A stretch of 64,000 bases of DNA, taken from contig NC_081339.1 of assembly GCF_022539665.2 (NCBI RefSeq), forward strand, positions 3,900,517-3,964,516, read 5' to 3'. Within the stretch, counting starts at the first letter, position 1. The number at the start of each line of letters is the position of its first letter. The position numbers and the translations under genes are program-made. Under the pieces are notes generated by a model. The model was not told where the DNA came from and searched no databases. It saw only the letters and a list, made by a program, of their open reading frames with translations. Source of the stretch: Daphnia carinata. Its lineage: Eukaryota > Arthropoda > Branchiopoda > Diplostraca > Daphniidae. Shown here piece by piece: positions 1 through 20,464 of the stretch.

Positions 1-96
1 ATCTACACAAATAAAATCAATCACAGTTTGACAATGATTGCCATTGCTGTTCCGTTTCTCCACAATAAACTTTGTAACACTTAAAGCACTACTTAC

Positions 97-280
97 GATC
101 TAGTCCTCCGACGAACTCCAAAGTGTTACCCAATAATGGCAAATAGAACCTGGGACCAGGAATCCTGCTAACTGTCACATGAAATGGTGAAATGCGTATA
201 TAAATCCACCATCCTAGTAAGGCCAGAAGGAGGATCAATCCCACAGCGCAGACCGTCGCACATAATGCATAAACCAACAT
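97..280 (-). CDS. CYP4: Cytochrome P450 family 4, first coding exon only (gene continues left of window)
   Basis: This is the N-terminal exon of a microsomal P450. Translation from the ATG at 280 gives a strongly hydrophobic membrane anchor of about 25 residues, then a short basic linker, the proline-rich hinge IPGPRFYLPLLGN and the segment EFVGGLD that is typical of CYP4. The exon ends at a GTAAGT donor just below 97 in phase 1. That is the same phase as exon 1 of the other CYP4 genes in this window. The open frame continues upstream of 280 but has no P450-like residues, so it is read as 5' UTR. The remaining exons lie outside the window, so intactness cannot be judged. It is transcribed away from the plus-strand CYP4 at 2703. 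Its hinge differs from the PGPK/PGPN hinges of the neighbours, so it is probably a different CYP4 subfamily. Confidence 0.8.
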
Positions 281-624
281 CGAACCTATTAATCCTAATG
301 AAGGTGTGAAGACTAAAAATACGTCAGACACATCACACGTCCATAGAACAACTACCCAGAGAAAAAATTCTTGTCTAAGACGAACGCTGCGTATAATGCA
401 GAATACTAAAAAATACGACAACGTTGCGTCTAATGCCAACCTGTTCTTCACGTTTTTTGAAGCTTTACGTAATGGATAGTTCCAAAGATGGTTCGAGCAG
501 TTCAATTTAAAAAAGCTACATTAAAATTAGAATTTAATTGTTAATTACCTTGGTGACTTCACATTGAGAACACCATTAGATCGGAAGATCCCTCCTTTCA
601 CAACTCATGTAGACATTGTCACGA

Positions 625-1134
625 CGAACGTTTGACAAAATGAACACTGCTGATATCGATCAGACGTCGAACAATTACAGTAATTAACTCAAAGAAAATT
701 AAAGCCAGAACAACAGCACTAATTTAAAAAAATTTCGTCCATCTGGAACAAAGAACATCGACTCATCTACAGTGCGAATGACGAACGACTAATGGCCCTT
801 CGCATACCGTACTCTATTTGTAGATTTAGCCATGCCTGTTCGTACCCTTATATAAAAGGATGGGTACGCATTCTGAGCCTCATTAAATAGTCTGATGAAT
901 ATTCGGCCTTTTCTCTGTTCCCTTTCCCTCCAAAAAATATTTTCTTTCTTAGATACCCTTCCCTCTATATTACCCAAGGGACGAAGACAAAGGAATAGAA
1001 CAAAACAAAAGTTTTGACGATTTTGTTTGATGCATTGGGGATGGGTACGAAAGCTGCTGTCAATCAAGTGATGAGTCAGCGAACAAAATTTGTTTTTGAA
1101 AACCAAATTTTGCATACAAAAATCTATCAGAACG
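625..1134. repeat. Dispersed direct repeat, copy 1 (about 0.5 kb)
   Basis: This segment matches 5672-6170 in the same orientation. The similarity is loose in the first part and strong in the last roughly 350 bp, from CGAATGACGAACGACT through the end of the GATGAGTCAGCGAACAAAAT block. It contains an imperfect palindrome around 838-868 built from GTACCC and GGGTAC arms with an AT-rich TATAAAA centre. Open frames inside it are not conserved between the copies and have no recognisable domain, so it is treated as a repeat. It may be a transposable element or a relic of the segmental duplication that made the CYP4 array. Confidence 0.7.
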
Positions 1135-1443
1135 AATTTTTTGCGTATTTCATTACATCAAAATGCATCATATACTATGATTTTTATTTTGTTCACAACT
1201 AAAACGGACAGATGAAACACTACCTGAAGTCACAACTGCGTAACACGTGAACCGGTTATCACACAGACATGTAAAAGATAGCTAGTTAAATAAGTAAGTC
1301 AAACCGCACTTTTCACTTGCAAATTATATAATGAATTAGAAGCTACATTCTTTTATGACTACTTCCGTTAGTATGATGTAATTAGGCTTGTAGCTGCTAG
1401 CAAGAATATCAGAAAATGCCACGCCCGATTTCCTGTAACGAGC

Positions 1444-1512
1444 TATATAACCAAGTCAAGACCATAGCTGTTGCTGTCAGTTATACGAAGCAAGTTCTAC
1501 ACAACATTGCAG
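1444..1512 (+). promoter_or_regulatory. Candidate core promoter and 5' UTR exon for the CYP4 gene at 2703
   Basis: A TATATAA box at 1444-1450 is followed about 33 bp later by TCAGTT at 1477-1482, which matches the arthropod initiator consensus. A consensus donor (GCAG then GTAAGTT) follows at 1512/1513. Candidate acceptors lie at about 2671 and 2683, just before the ATG at 2703. The layout suggests a short non-coding first exon and a first intron of about 1.2 kb. No transcript evidence is available from sequence alone. Confidence 0.4.
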
Positions 1513-2702
1513 GTAAGTTAATCAAAGTTTCAATTCGATAATAAACCCAATAGTTAACACTGACTATTGAGTTAAAACTTCTTTTGAATCACGTTAGTTC
1601 GTTACCCGTAAAAATTCAATTTTTTGATTTCCAACATTCGTTTGCTCAAAAGATGGAATTGCCTTGCCACGTTACAATGAAATGTACAAGAATTTTAGCT
1701 AGAACTTGGCAGACATGACGGCTCTTGAATTTGAATGATGGATAGCCTTTTAATCACTAGGACCATAGGGTCTTCGACTTTACACAGCGCGAGGAAGGTT
1801 AACGGACCAACTGGTTTAAGCGTGAAGGTTTTGAACTATTACAACATACGTATCTAGTTTTCAAAAGGGTTAAGAAACTCGAGACCTTCAACAGAGATTT
1901 TTCTAGGACAAAAAGGGCTGTTGGCATCGCTTAATTGAAAATGAATTTAAGAAGATTAAGATTTCAATTGAAAACCTTAACAAAGCACAAACAAAACTCT
2001 TGTTTTCCACATTTTTTTTTAGTTTCCTTGTAATGTTTGGGACAGGTTGCAAAGTGGGACGTTCCTGTCCGTCTGGGGTGTCCTACTTTGCCAGTCGTGA
2101 TGTTCACCTATCGTACATTAGTAATGAAAAAGTATAAGGATAAAATCGCGTATTATGTATTCAAACACAACAGAAAAACATCGTGAATGTTATGGGTGTC
2201 TACGTGATGTTGTTGGCTCCAAACAAGGAAATCCTTATAGTCTACTTTCTCTCGCATACTAATGACATTCCCAAGTTCGAATATACGTTTCTATACCTTT
2301 TTAGCAAAATCCTCTTTCAATCTTCATTCTACGATTTTTGTTTTGAATTGCCACGCCCCATTCAGAAAACGATAAATCTAACGTGATTTTATTCTACTAA
2401 ATTTTATATACCTGACTTAATTAAAGGCTGTTATTCGATGAATCTGTTAGTGCGGACTACTGCACCTGAGTATGTATATTCGAAAAGGAATTTCTTTTAC
2501 CGTAAATTTCTCCGAATTCCCTTCAAACAGAAAACTTGACACTCTGACACAGATAAAAACTTTCGCGTATCTAAAATGTTTCTTTTAAACACACAGGAAG
2601 CTAAGGAAAAAAGCGGATGGATGCTTCTTCAGCTTTATCTGTGAATGCTTATAACCGAAGGCCGTAGGCAGGTCGAATATCAGTTCGCATCGTCTGTTCA
2701 CC

Positions 2703-5135
<2,433 letters not shown>

Positions 5136-5375
5136 CACCACTTCACTGACACGAATTTCTTGCCACAAAACATTTTTCGAAATGGCAGTTCAGTGAGACA
5201 AGTATCTAACTAGAAATTCCGGTTATTATATAACATACAATATCTGCACAGCTAAATGTGAAAGGAATAGCGGTCACCCCTTGAACCAACAATATCAGAC
5301 GCAGGCTGCATCACGCAGCATAGAAGTGACGTAGATACCTAACATGATATTCTTCCCATTATTTAAAAACAATCG

Positions 5376-5381
5376 AATAAA
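5376..5381 (+). terminator. AATAAA polyadenylation signal of the CYP4 gene at 2703
   Basis: A canonical AATAAA lies about 240 bp after the stop codon, followed by a T-rich stretch. It is the first such hexamer downstream on this strand. Confidence 0.4.
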
Positions 5382-5671
5382 GTGTACTGCAAATGCAAAT
5401 AATAGATATCAACCCCCAAAAATTTATCTCTTAATTTCTACTACTGCCAATCGAGTTTATGTCGAAGGCAGTCATGCGGCGTACATTCTTACACAATCAC
5501 AGGTAAATTTATCACTATTCTGATCCGACCGTAAAATTTACTTTTCACCTTGAACTGAACACAACCAGAGAAACACTCGTGTGAAAACTTGAACGCTGCA
5601 TGTAAGCAGTATAGAAATAATACGACCACGCCGCTTTACGTTGCCATTGCAAATCTTTCCTTCAGTTTTTC

Positions 5672-6170
5672 AGATTCGACGAACGCTACTGACATCGATC
5701 AATAATAGTAATGAACTCAAAGCTAAATACTCAGTAATGAAATTAAACTCACAATTACAAAAGCAATAATAATAAACAATTCACCATCTGAACCAGAGAA
5801 GAGAACTCCTCGACTGTGCGAATGACGAACGACTCATGGCTCTTCAGATACTGTACCTTATATGGTTTAGCCATGCCTGATCCTACCCTTAAATAAAAGG
5901 ATGGGTACGACTTCTGAGCCTCATTAAATAGTCTGATGAATATTCCTCCTTTTCTCTGTTCTCTTTCCCTCCAAAAAACATTTTGTTTCTTAGAAACCCC
6001 CTTCCCTCTACATTACCCAAGGGACAAAGACAAAGGATAGAAAAAACAAAAGTTTTGGCGATTTTGTTTTGTGCATTGGGGATGGGTACGAAAACTGCTG
6101 TCAATCAAGTGATGAGTCAGCGAACAAAATTTGTTTTTGAAAACAAAAATTTGCGTACAAAAATAGCCTA
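5672..6170. repeat. Dispersed direct repeat, copy 2 (about 0.5 kb)
   Basis: This copy aligns with 625-1134 in the same orientation. The TATAAAA of copy 1 is AATAAAA here and the flanking GTACCC/GGGTAC palindrome is partly eroded. The CYP4 pseudogene fragment begins less than 100 bp after it, so the repeat may mark the breakpoint that removed exons 1-5 of that copy. Confidence 0.7.
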
Positions 6171-6239
6171 TTACAACTGCTAATTCTGTTACTGCGCATT
6201 TTTTAATTTGCAATAAATTTTTAAACATACGGTGTCATC

Positions 6240-6985
6240 GGCATAATAACATTTCAAGTCGTAAACATTTTAGCTACCAAACAGAAACTGTGATTGGTCA
6301 GTAAACGAAACTCGAAAAGGAAAGTTAAATTTATGTTAGTAACATGCATAGGTCAGTTATACGTAATACTACTTCATTACCATTAAAATTATAATTGTTT
6401 TATATAATGGAATGGAATCTGTCAGATTTTCATGGCGCATGTAATCTGACTGTGGCTTTCAGAAGACTGGATTTACAAGTTCTGCTCCTTGGATGTTGAA
6501 AGTAACCGTATACCCTTTACACTTTCACTACAGGTAACCTAACCCTTTTAATTTCATTGGGGCGTGGAGTGTAACTGCATTGTTTTAACTCTACAGATCG
6601 CCTTAAACAAGTTATCAGCGTACAATATTCGAACGGTACTCAAAAACAAATTCAGATCACGTAGAAAGTAGCGAAACTGGAAAAGGGAACCTCAGTCAAG
6701 TAATCAACTAAATCCATTTAATCATTCTGTAAAAAAAATTGCGTTTACTAGTTCAAGTTTGTTTTAGAAAGCAGATTTGCCTTAGTATTAGATGGACTGA
6801 TGGATGCGTCAAATGAACGCACTGGCCTGGTTGATAACGGAATCAGAAAACAAATTGATACGTTCATGTTCACTGTAATTATCAATTGACTAATCCTTTA
6901 ACTGTACAAACATCTAAATGTTTTCCATTTAAACACAGTATATGACACAACTTCTAAAGCCATGAGGATTGTCCTTATACTAGTA
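6240..6985 (+). pseudogene. CYP4 pseudogene fragment (equivalents of exons 6-10)
   Basis: The sequence aligns in order with exon 6, exon 7, exon 8, exon 9, intron 9 and the start of exon 10 of the CYP4 genes at 2703 and 7390. Exons 1-5 and 11-13, including the haem-binding loop, are absent. Frames are broken: the exon 6 equivalent has an in-frame TAA after the GATTGGTCAG stretch, the exon 7 equivalent has CATGTAATC, and several small indels are present. The I-helix segment has changed from GGATACGAC to GTATATGAC. No functional product is possible. It lies between two related genes, so it is a remnant of an extra tandem copy. Confidence 0.8.
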
Positions 6986-7389
6986 ATTTGCTCAAAACAT
7001 TCCGCTTTGTGTCTACCACTGTTCTACTTCTGCGTAACCCAAAAAATTGATAAGCATAGACAACTTGAATTTACCAAAGGGCAATGAGATAGTTGTAGAG
7101 ACGACATTTACAAGCATAAGGGCAAAGTATACCATTGTGAAAAGTTTACTTTCACTCTCGAATGTATAACTAAACCGAGACCGTACCTAACTGTGTCAGC
7201 CAATCAAATTACTTCTAACACGAGACGGCAGGTAAGATAACCAACATTTTCCCTGAGTAAAATCAGTACGCCTACCTCTACATTCATAGAAAACGTTTGA
7301 GGTGCGAATGTTTGTGACTGCAGTCGTATTGAGGTAGAAGATTAGTTCATAACGCTTGTCTACTGTGGACGGACTAAATTTCGGGAGAC

Positions 7390-9843
<2,454 letters not shown>

Positions 9844-9920
9844 TGCAAAACAAAAATTCGATTGTGCAGTCGCTAATGGAAAGCCGGGAAAGGAACGTTC
9901 ATGTCAAATGAGCAAAAGCA

Positions 9921-9926
9921 AATAAA
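9921..9926 (+). terminator. AATAAA polyadenylation signal after the disabled CYP4
   Basis: A canonical hexamer lies 78 bp after the stop codon. Its retention fits recent inactivation of the gene. Confidence 0.4.
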
Positions 9927-10405
9927 GGTGGTTTCACTTCCCGAGAGAGGTACTCTTTCTTTTTTCTCACGCGTCATCATCGGAAAGACTTACACGAATG
10001 AAGCAATACTTAACGTCTCGAATGATAATCAGCAGCAATCCAAGTTCACCAACACACGTTTAATCCACGGTTAGTTTTCAGTTTCAACTGGCACTAGGGC
10101 AAACTGAACGTATGAAGCCAAATCTAGCTTAATGATATCTGTGCCGACGGGGGCGGCGTTTATAGCGCACAGACATGCAGACTGGACTCTCTACACTACT
10201 CTCTACTGTACGCGCTACTGGTGTGAGACACAGTAAGGAACAGACAAAAACTTACGGGTATCGAATTGGGTCACACAGCCCGATGATTAGCTGCCTGCAT
10301 CCATGAACCTCGTGGCCATGGGGAGGCTTACGAACAACCTACGAGCTCCGATTACCTCTTCTCTACCTTTCAGCTTGTGGGTCGATCTTCAAGGTAGTGA
10401 ACAGT

Positions 10406-10752
10406 ACTACAGATCGATTTTTTTGCCATTTTTTGCCTGGCAAGGCTTTTTTTGGTGTGCCATTTTAGCCCCTTTATAGTAGGCATGGCTCTTCTTTTTT
10501 CTTTCTTGAAAGCGTAGTAATTTTGATTCGTTGTAGAAGCTTGCGTAATCTGATGTGACGAAGAATCTTGAGAATCCGTTGTGATGAAGATGCTGAATGT
10601 TGCTTATTCCGATGAGATGAAGAATCTTGCGTATCTTGAATGATGAATTGGAGGGGGGGGGGAGGGAGGGAAATTGGCGGTGTCGGGACTTGAACCCGGG
10701 GCCCTCAGAATGCGAAGCGAAGGTGGTAACCACTGTGCCAGGACCGCACATC
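10406..10752 (-). mobile_element. tRNA-derived SINE-like element
   Basis: Read on the minus strand, 10676-10750 resembles an alanine tRNA. It has an A-box-like TGGCACAGTGG, a CTTCGCAT anticodon-loop region and a perfect B-box GGTTCAAGTCC (plus-strand 10686-10696). The acceptor and anticodon stems pair poorly, so it is not a working tRNA gene. It runs into a tail with a C-rich tract and repeated ATTCTTCATC/AAGATTCTT motifs. This head-plus-tail layout is that of a tRNA-derived SINE. The 117-codon open frame across it is incidental. Confidence 0.6.
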
Positions 10753-10786
10753 TCAAACAAATTTATCTTTCATCGACGTTATTTAT

Positions 10787-11284
10787 AATAGGGAAGCTAC
10801 ATGGTATGTGACTAATAGTGGTGTGGCGCTGTGGTATAGCACTGAGATCATACGTCAACTGTACGTGTTCGGTCCTTATAGACGCCAATTGCTTTAAAAT
10901 TTTTTTAAAATTATTTTTATAAAGGTAAATAAACAAATAAATTAACCCATTTTATTGATTTTAGAACAGTATTAAATCGAACACATTTTTACAGCAATTA
11001 ACCAGTGCCCGTCAAAGCCGTTCTAATAGGGAAGCTATATGGTATATGACTAGTAGTTGTGTGGCGCTGTGGTATAGCACTGAGATTATACGTCAACTGT
11101 CAGTGTTCGGTTCTTATAGACGCCATTGTTTAAAAAAAATTTTTATTATTTTTTAAAATGTAATTTAAAAAATTATTTTTCTAAATGTAATTTAAAAAAA
11201 TAAAATTACCCATTTCATTGATTTTAAAACAGTATTAAATTGAACACATTTTTACAGCAATTAACCAGTGCCCGTCAAAGCCAA
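10787..11284 (+). repeat. Two tandem 247-bp units, each with a tRNA-like head
   Basis: Units 10787-11033 and 11034-11284 align along their whole length, from AATAGGGAAGCT to CAGTGCCCGTCAAAGCC. Each begins with a block holding an A-box-like GGCGCTGTGGTATAGC and a B-box-like GTTCGGTCC or GTTCGGTTC, bracketed by complementary TGGCG and CGCCA ends. An A/T-rich middle follows. This could be a tandem SINE dimer or a short satellite. Confidence 0.6.
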
Positions 11285-11656
11285 ACAAGTTACCAGAAAA
11301 ATTTAAATTGGCTATGGAACCATCGAATTGCCCCATCATATTTGATTAGTTAAGCAATAAAGATATGGTTTTTTTTTTCCAAAAATAATTGTCATCGAAC
11401 TTTCAACGTTATAAAGCCTCAAGAGAATCACAGCATTTCCCAATGAACAGTGTGTTGCTCACGTAGATAACAAAATTGTGTGAGAGGCCTCGGGTTCATC
11501 ATGTCTCAACAACAAATTGGTCATCATTGTTGACCAAAATAGATACGTAATTCCTACGTATTTATTCAAGGAACTCTCCCCAGCTTTTGGAATTGGGTCC
11601 AAGTGCTTGTCAGAATTCAGTCGGAGAGTTGAATCTTACAAAATTCGGCGTGCGAT

Positions 11657-13950
<2,294 letters not shown>

Positions 13951-13986
13951 AAACTGCCACCTCAATAGCAACAACTTAATTGAATT

Positions 13987-13992
13987 AATAAA
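13987..13992 (+). terminator. AATAAA polyadenylation signal of the CYP4 at 11657
   Basis: A canonical hexamer lies 37 bp after the stop codon, the first on this strand. Confidence 0.5.
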
Positions 13993-16900
13993 CAATCGAG
14001 TGTCATATGTCTCTTCCTTAATTTATTTCGTATTGGAGTTGGGACGTGAATTTTGTGTTATTACATCAGTCCGAAAAACTTCTATGGGTAGCGTGTCTAG
14101 ACAAGTTTTGAAATGAATAAAACAATAATGCGGAAAGTTAAAACTGTTTAGTAATTCAATAGGTAGGAATCGGTCAAGGTTGTGCGACAACTTGCGAACT
14201 CTGAAGTTTTTAAAGTAATTCATTTGCATCGATTTCTACTTTTAAGTTGTGGACGGAAAAAGGCACGGCCCGAATTATTTTGATGTTTGTCTTTTTATTT
14301 TTGAAAAAAAAGTGTTTGGTAAAACGTCCTTGAAATTCAAACGTTTCAAAGGCAGGTAAGAGGACCTACAGGTATGCCTATGGCTAAACCACCTGTACCC
14401 CGCCTGACCCTGAAAAAAAGGGGCGCGGTGATCGTTTGCTAAGCTCCTGTAAAACTCAGTTGGAATAACAAAATTCCTGAAACAAAGATTTTGGTCAAGG
14501 TCGTAGACGGTGAAAATGCATAAGGAAAAACAAAGTAGCGGAATGCTTTTTATTCCGGCAAACTCCTCCACGTTGACTGTCGATCTAAAGGGATAGACGA
14601 CGGGCGAAGGCCGTCTCGGATTGAAAGAAAAAGTAAAGTTTATTAAATAGATGTACCTGTAGAAATAAAGGAAACACCTTTAAATCGATTGAATGAGGAG
14701 GTAGAAATTAGACTGCTGATTTCTTAATAATTTAATAATAATAATGTGAATAACAAAGACCTTGTTGACTAAAATAGAAAACAGAAGAAAAAGCGGCTCG
14801 GTGTCTTTAATGTTTTTGACTATGCCGAAATAAAAATTTGCGTTGGACAAAAAAGAAGAACAAGGTAAAAGAAGTTTTCGTAAAAATGTTGCGCCATTGG
14901 TGTAACTCTTTGTTTTTATTGCAGAGGCACACCGAAAACATGATGGCAAAGTATTTAAATATTTTAGTACAATTCAGGAAGGTTCATTTTAACAATGTTT
15001 CCCACAAAAAATAATTTAGGAAAAACCGCAAGCCAATCATTTAGTTTGGCGATGGCCCTCAAAAAAAGGAAGCTAAAATCCGTTTCGAAACACAGTGTTC
15101 TAGGATCTTAAATTATTTTTCTATTTTCGTAATTTATTTTTTTTTATAGCTCTACCTGGAAAAACACAAGATGACGCAGTCTAAAGACCAACAGAATTGA
15201 TTACGCTTGAAGGTCTTGTTTTCCCATCGTTTTGAACTATTTTTAAAGAATTGTGAAATACGTTTGAAACTATAGCGAAGGCTCTGCACTTCACATTTTG
15301 TCGCACAGAAATTAACTATCATTTGTCAAAAGCTGAACAGACACAAGGTTTATTTTCATGTTCTTCTGCATAATTGAGGTTTCATTTACATGTGTACCAG
15401 GTTTTCCCCCTCTTGTTATTCATAATTGGGATACTTTTCGGGAAGGACATACAGCAGATGTTGGTCCCTGTTGGTAATCCCAATTGCGTTTGTTTTCTAT
15501 TTTGGGCTGAGCATCAACGACTGGAGTTCAAATTTATGGTTAGATATTTCGCCTATAACTGGATAGAACCCCTTTGAATCGAAAATAATAATTGTATGCA
15601 AACAGCGTAGATGTCTGATTCTATAAGTGCCACGGTCCAAGGTAATCGTCTAAACAGTCAAGGGTAATTTTTCTATATGACCGTACATGGCGTGTTCACG
15701 GTCGCCTTCCGTCCGTGCTTCTAATACTATAAACTTTGCCCACCGCGCAATGCTGGGCCTCTGTAAAACGTTACGAAAAAAAGCAAGGCAAAATTTGAAT
15801 ATGCGATTCGCCTTTGCCATTAGAAGTCCCTTTTCAAACTATTTAAAGAGTTGGATATGAGTGAACAATCTCTCTTGCCTACGATGCCACATGTTATGCA
15901 AATTTATGGAAATCAGATTTTTTCTAAAGATATACCGTGATTTTTTTAAACAATCGATATAGGAAAAAAAAACCTGGAGAAACTTGACGCATGTCATACC
16001 GCACGAAAAAATGAAAGTAAAAGCTCGCAACTCTTCCATTCCGCATCAGATGTGAAAGGGAAAGAACACGCCGAAAGAAAGTCAGGTAAAAGTAGGAAAG
16101 AAGAAAACAATCGAATGTTTTTAATTCGATTATCTTTGGCTTCCCTACAATTTTCACGATGTGACAAGAAACATTTTTTTTTTTTTAGATGACTATCAAC
16201 ATTCTTGACCATTTGTTTTGCACCGGGATACATTTTTGCCAGGAGAGTTTCGACCTCATTCGTCGGGAATTCGTTGTCCCGCAACTGAGCCGACTCTTCA
16301 CGTCATCCTTTTTTTTCTTTAAAATGTTTTAGATCACGTAGTAAGTTTAGCAACCCGACGTTGCACAAAACATTCGACAGATGAAAAGCTCTTTCGAAAT
16401 GCGTACAAAGTTATACGATCTAATCCTCCTATGCACTTTTCCTTTCTAAAGTGAAACATAACGTTAAAAAAAACCATCTTATGAAATCATATCTACTACA
16501 ATTGGCCAATAACTTTCGCTTAAAGTGTGCATCCCTTCATTTTTTTTTAAATCTTTCCTGCTTTAGTCGGAGCATGCTGTCAAAATTGTTAAATAGCTCT
16601 TGTTATGTTGTTAGCCCTGAAGGACAACGGTTATTCGTTTAACGGTGTGGGTGCGTGCATTGGGAATGTTAAACCCAAAATTTCAAGGTGAAGGAAACAA
16701 CGGAGTTATTGATTTTCGGTGACAGGAGGGTGACCTTGAAATCGATTATGAATCACCTGTGAAAAGAAAAGGACTTGCCGGTAAATCGGAGTTCTGGTTA
16801 TTCTGGTTTCAGCTGAGAAGAACAGGAAGAACCAAAGTCGTTTGTCCGGGGATATTTACGACCAGTTGAAACAGCTCGAACTTATCCGGTTTAAATGAAT

Positions 16901-17947
16901 GCGTCTTGTTTTTGGACACATTTTCCGCGATTACGACAATCGCGGGTTTTGTATTCGAAGACCTTGGCAAAAGATGCAATCTCTGAAAGTCTTTGTTCAT
17001 CGTGGACTATGCGTTCGCCATGCGTAATGTTGTTGACCATAAACACTGGGCTATAATGCAGTCGTAATATTTGAGGTAATAAAGATCGAAAACGCGGAAC
17101 TCTCATCGGTTAAGCCATCTCGTAATTTGATTTTCACCTTGACTATCAGTTATGAGACCCTGTGCGAAACAAGGAAATTCAACTATTTCGACTTACCGGA
17201 CATTCCTTTATTAGTCAGCTGGTCTGACAATGTATGCATTAAAGATTAGGGGATTTTTTTTTCTTTATTGAGAAAAACAGGGAAGAAAAATCTTTTGTCA
17301 AGGGCAAATCATTAAGTGCCATCTCATTCAAGATTAACAACGCTCATTTAAGACAAACCTGCTTCCAAAAGCATACCCTACGTGACCATTGATTCTATCC
17401 TCTTTCATTCAAAAGAAAGTACTTTCTCTTTCACGAGGAAACTGGCAGAGAGTGAATCCATTAAGCAACACATGAAACGTGTAGAGCAAAAAGAATGTCA
17501 TTTCATCGAAAGTGAAAATGCTGTCCGGATGAACAGCACCGTGACCCCAAAGAAAATGGTCATGTTCGATTGTGTGGCTTTCGTAAAGCATTCCGCCCAT
17601 TTCTTTTACGAAATCTAGTCGGGAAAATAAAATAGCAATTTATAATTAATTATGTTATTCCACTATTGTGCATATATTAGACACACGAAAAGACGATCCA
17701 GCGCTTGACACTGGGCCCTGCAATTTTCTTTTGAAGGGGAAAGTGGGAAAGGAATGCTCCTCCTCCTTTCACTTGGATACCAACATCTTTAAGCTGCACG
17801 TACGCGCAGGGCGGGCAGAAGTTCCTGCTGGAAGACCTGCCCACTCGAGCGGCTTGTCCTGACAATCGAAAAAATGCGCGCAACTTTGTATCCGATGGCT
17901 TCGCGGTTCTTTTACGCGTAAGACAAACAGAAAGGCAAGAGTTTGCC

Positions 17948-17980
17948 TATTTAAAGCGAACAGCAGTTCCAGTCGGAGGT
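17948..17980 (+). promoter_or_regulatory. Candidate core promoter of the CYP4 at 18048
   Basis: TATTTAAA at 17948-17955 is followed by CAGTTCCAGTCGG at 17964-17976, giving two possible initiator-like CAGT sites. The likely start lies roughly 70-80 bp upstream of the ATG at 18048, a reasonable 5' UTR length. Confidence 0.4.
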
Positions 17981-18047
17981 TAGTTGAACATTGAATTCGT
18001 TGGCAACAACATTGAAGAGTGAATTGTTTTATTACGGTCCAGCACAA

Positions 18048-20307
<2,260 letters not shown>

Positions 20308-20458
20308 TTCATTTCAAACGATCAATGTCATTCTCATATCCTACACTCTCATCACGCAATGCATTTATTTTGTCGTCCTTTGTTGAGAACTCATTTTCAT
20401 TCGTGTCACACGTCTTTCGTAACGGTGTTCCCCTCACATACTAAAAAAATCTGATGTT

Positions 20459-20464
20459 AATAAA
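20459..20464 (+). terminator. AATAAA polyadenylation signal of the CYP4 at 18048
   Basis: A canonical hexamer lies about 150 bp after the stop codon, followed by a T/GT-rich stretch. Confidence 0.4.

Larger units (their letters stand above)
281..2702. other. Intergenic spacer between divergent CYP4 genes
   Basis: No coding exon was recognised here. The spacer holds the first copy of a dispersed direct repeat (about 625-1134) and a TATA plus initiator pair (1444-1482) followed by a GT donor at 1513. The latter is probably a 5' UTR exon of the plus-strand CYP4 that starts at 2703. The rest is AT-rich with no feature I can name. Confidence 0.5.
5136..7389. other. Intergenic spacer with repeat copy and CYP4 fragment
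   Basis: The spacer holds the second copy of the dispersed repeat (5672-6170), then a decayed CYP4 fragment (about 6240-6985), then AT-rich sequence leading into the CYP4 at 7390. A CAG/GTAAAT donor near 5505 resembles the donor at 1512 and could end a non-coding exon. Confidence 0.5.
9844..11656. other. Intergenic spacer with SINE-like elements
   Basis: The spacer contains a minus-strand tRNA-derived element (about 10406-10752) and two tandem 247-bp tRNA-like units (10787-11284). The remaining sequence, including about 370 bp before the next ATG, shows nothing else that I can support. Confidence 0.5.
13951..18047. other. Intergenic spacer, about 4.1 kb
   Basis: Only scattered short open frames without recognisable domains, A/T homopolymers and 3' UTR sequence were seen. 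A TATA-like promoter for the CYP4 at 18048 is at its right end. No P450 exon relic was found here despite the position inside the array. Confidence 0.5.

Noticed and set aside
789-1202. Open frames of 62-108 codons on both strands within repeat copy 1
   Set aside because: The matching frames in copy 2 (5889-6228) differ in length and start, so the frames are not conserved between the copies.
10676-10750. Functional tRNA-Ala gene on the minus strand
   Set aside because: The B-box is perfect but the acceptor and anticodon stems have too many mismatches.
10407-10760. 117-codon minus-strand open frame
   Set aside because: It spans the tRNA-like SINE head and tail; its first third is a translation of tRNA-like sequence and no protein domain is visible.
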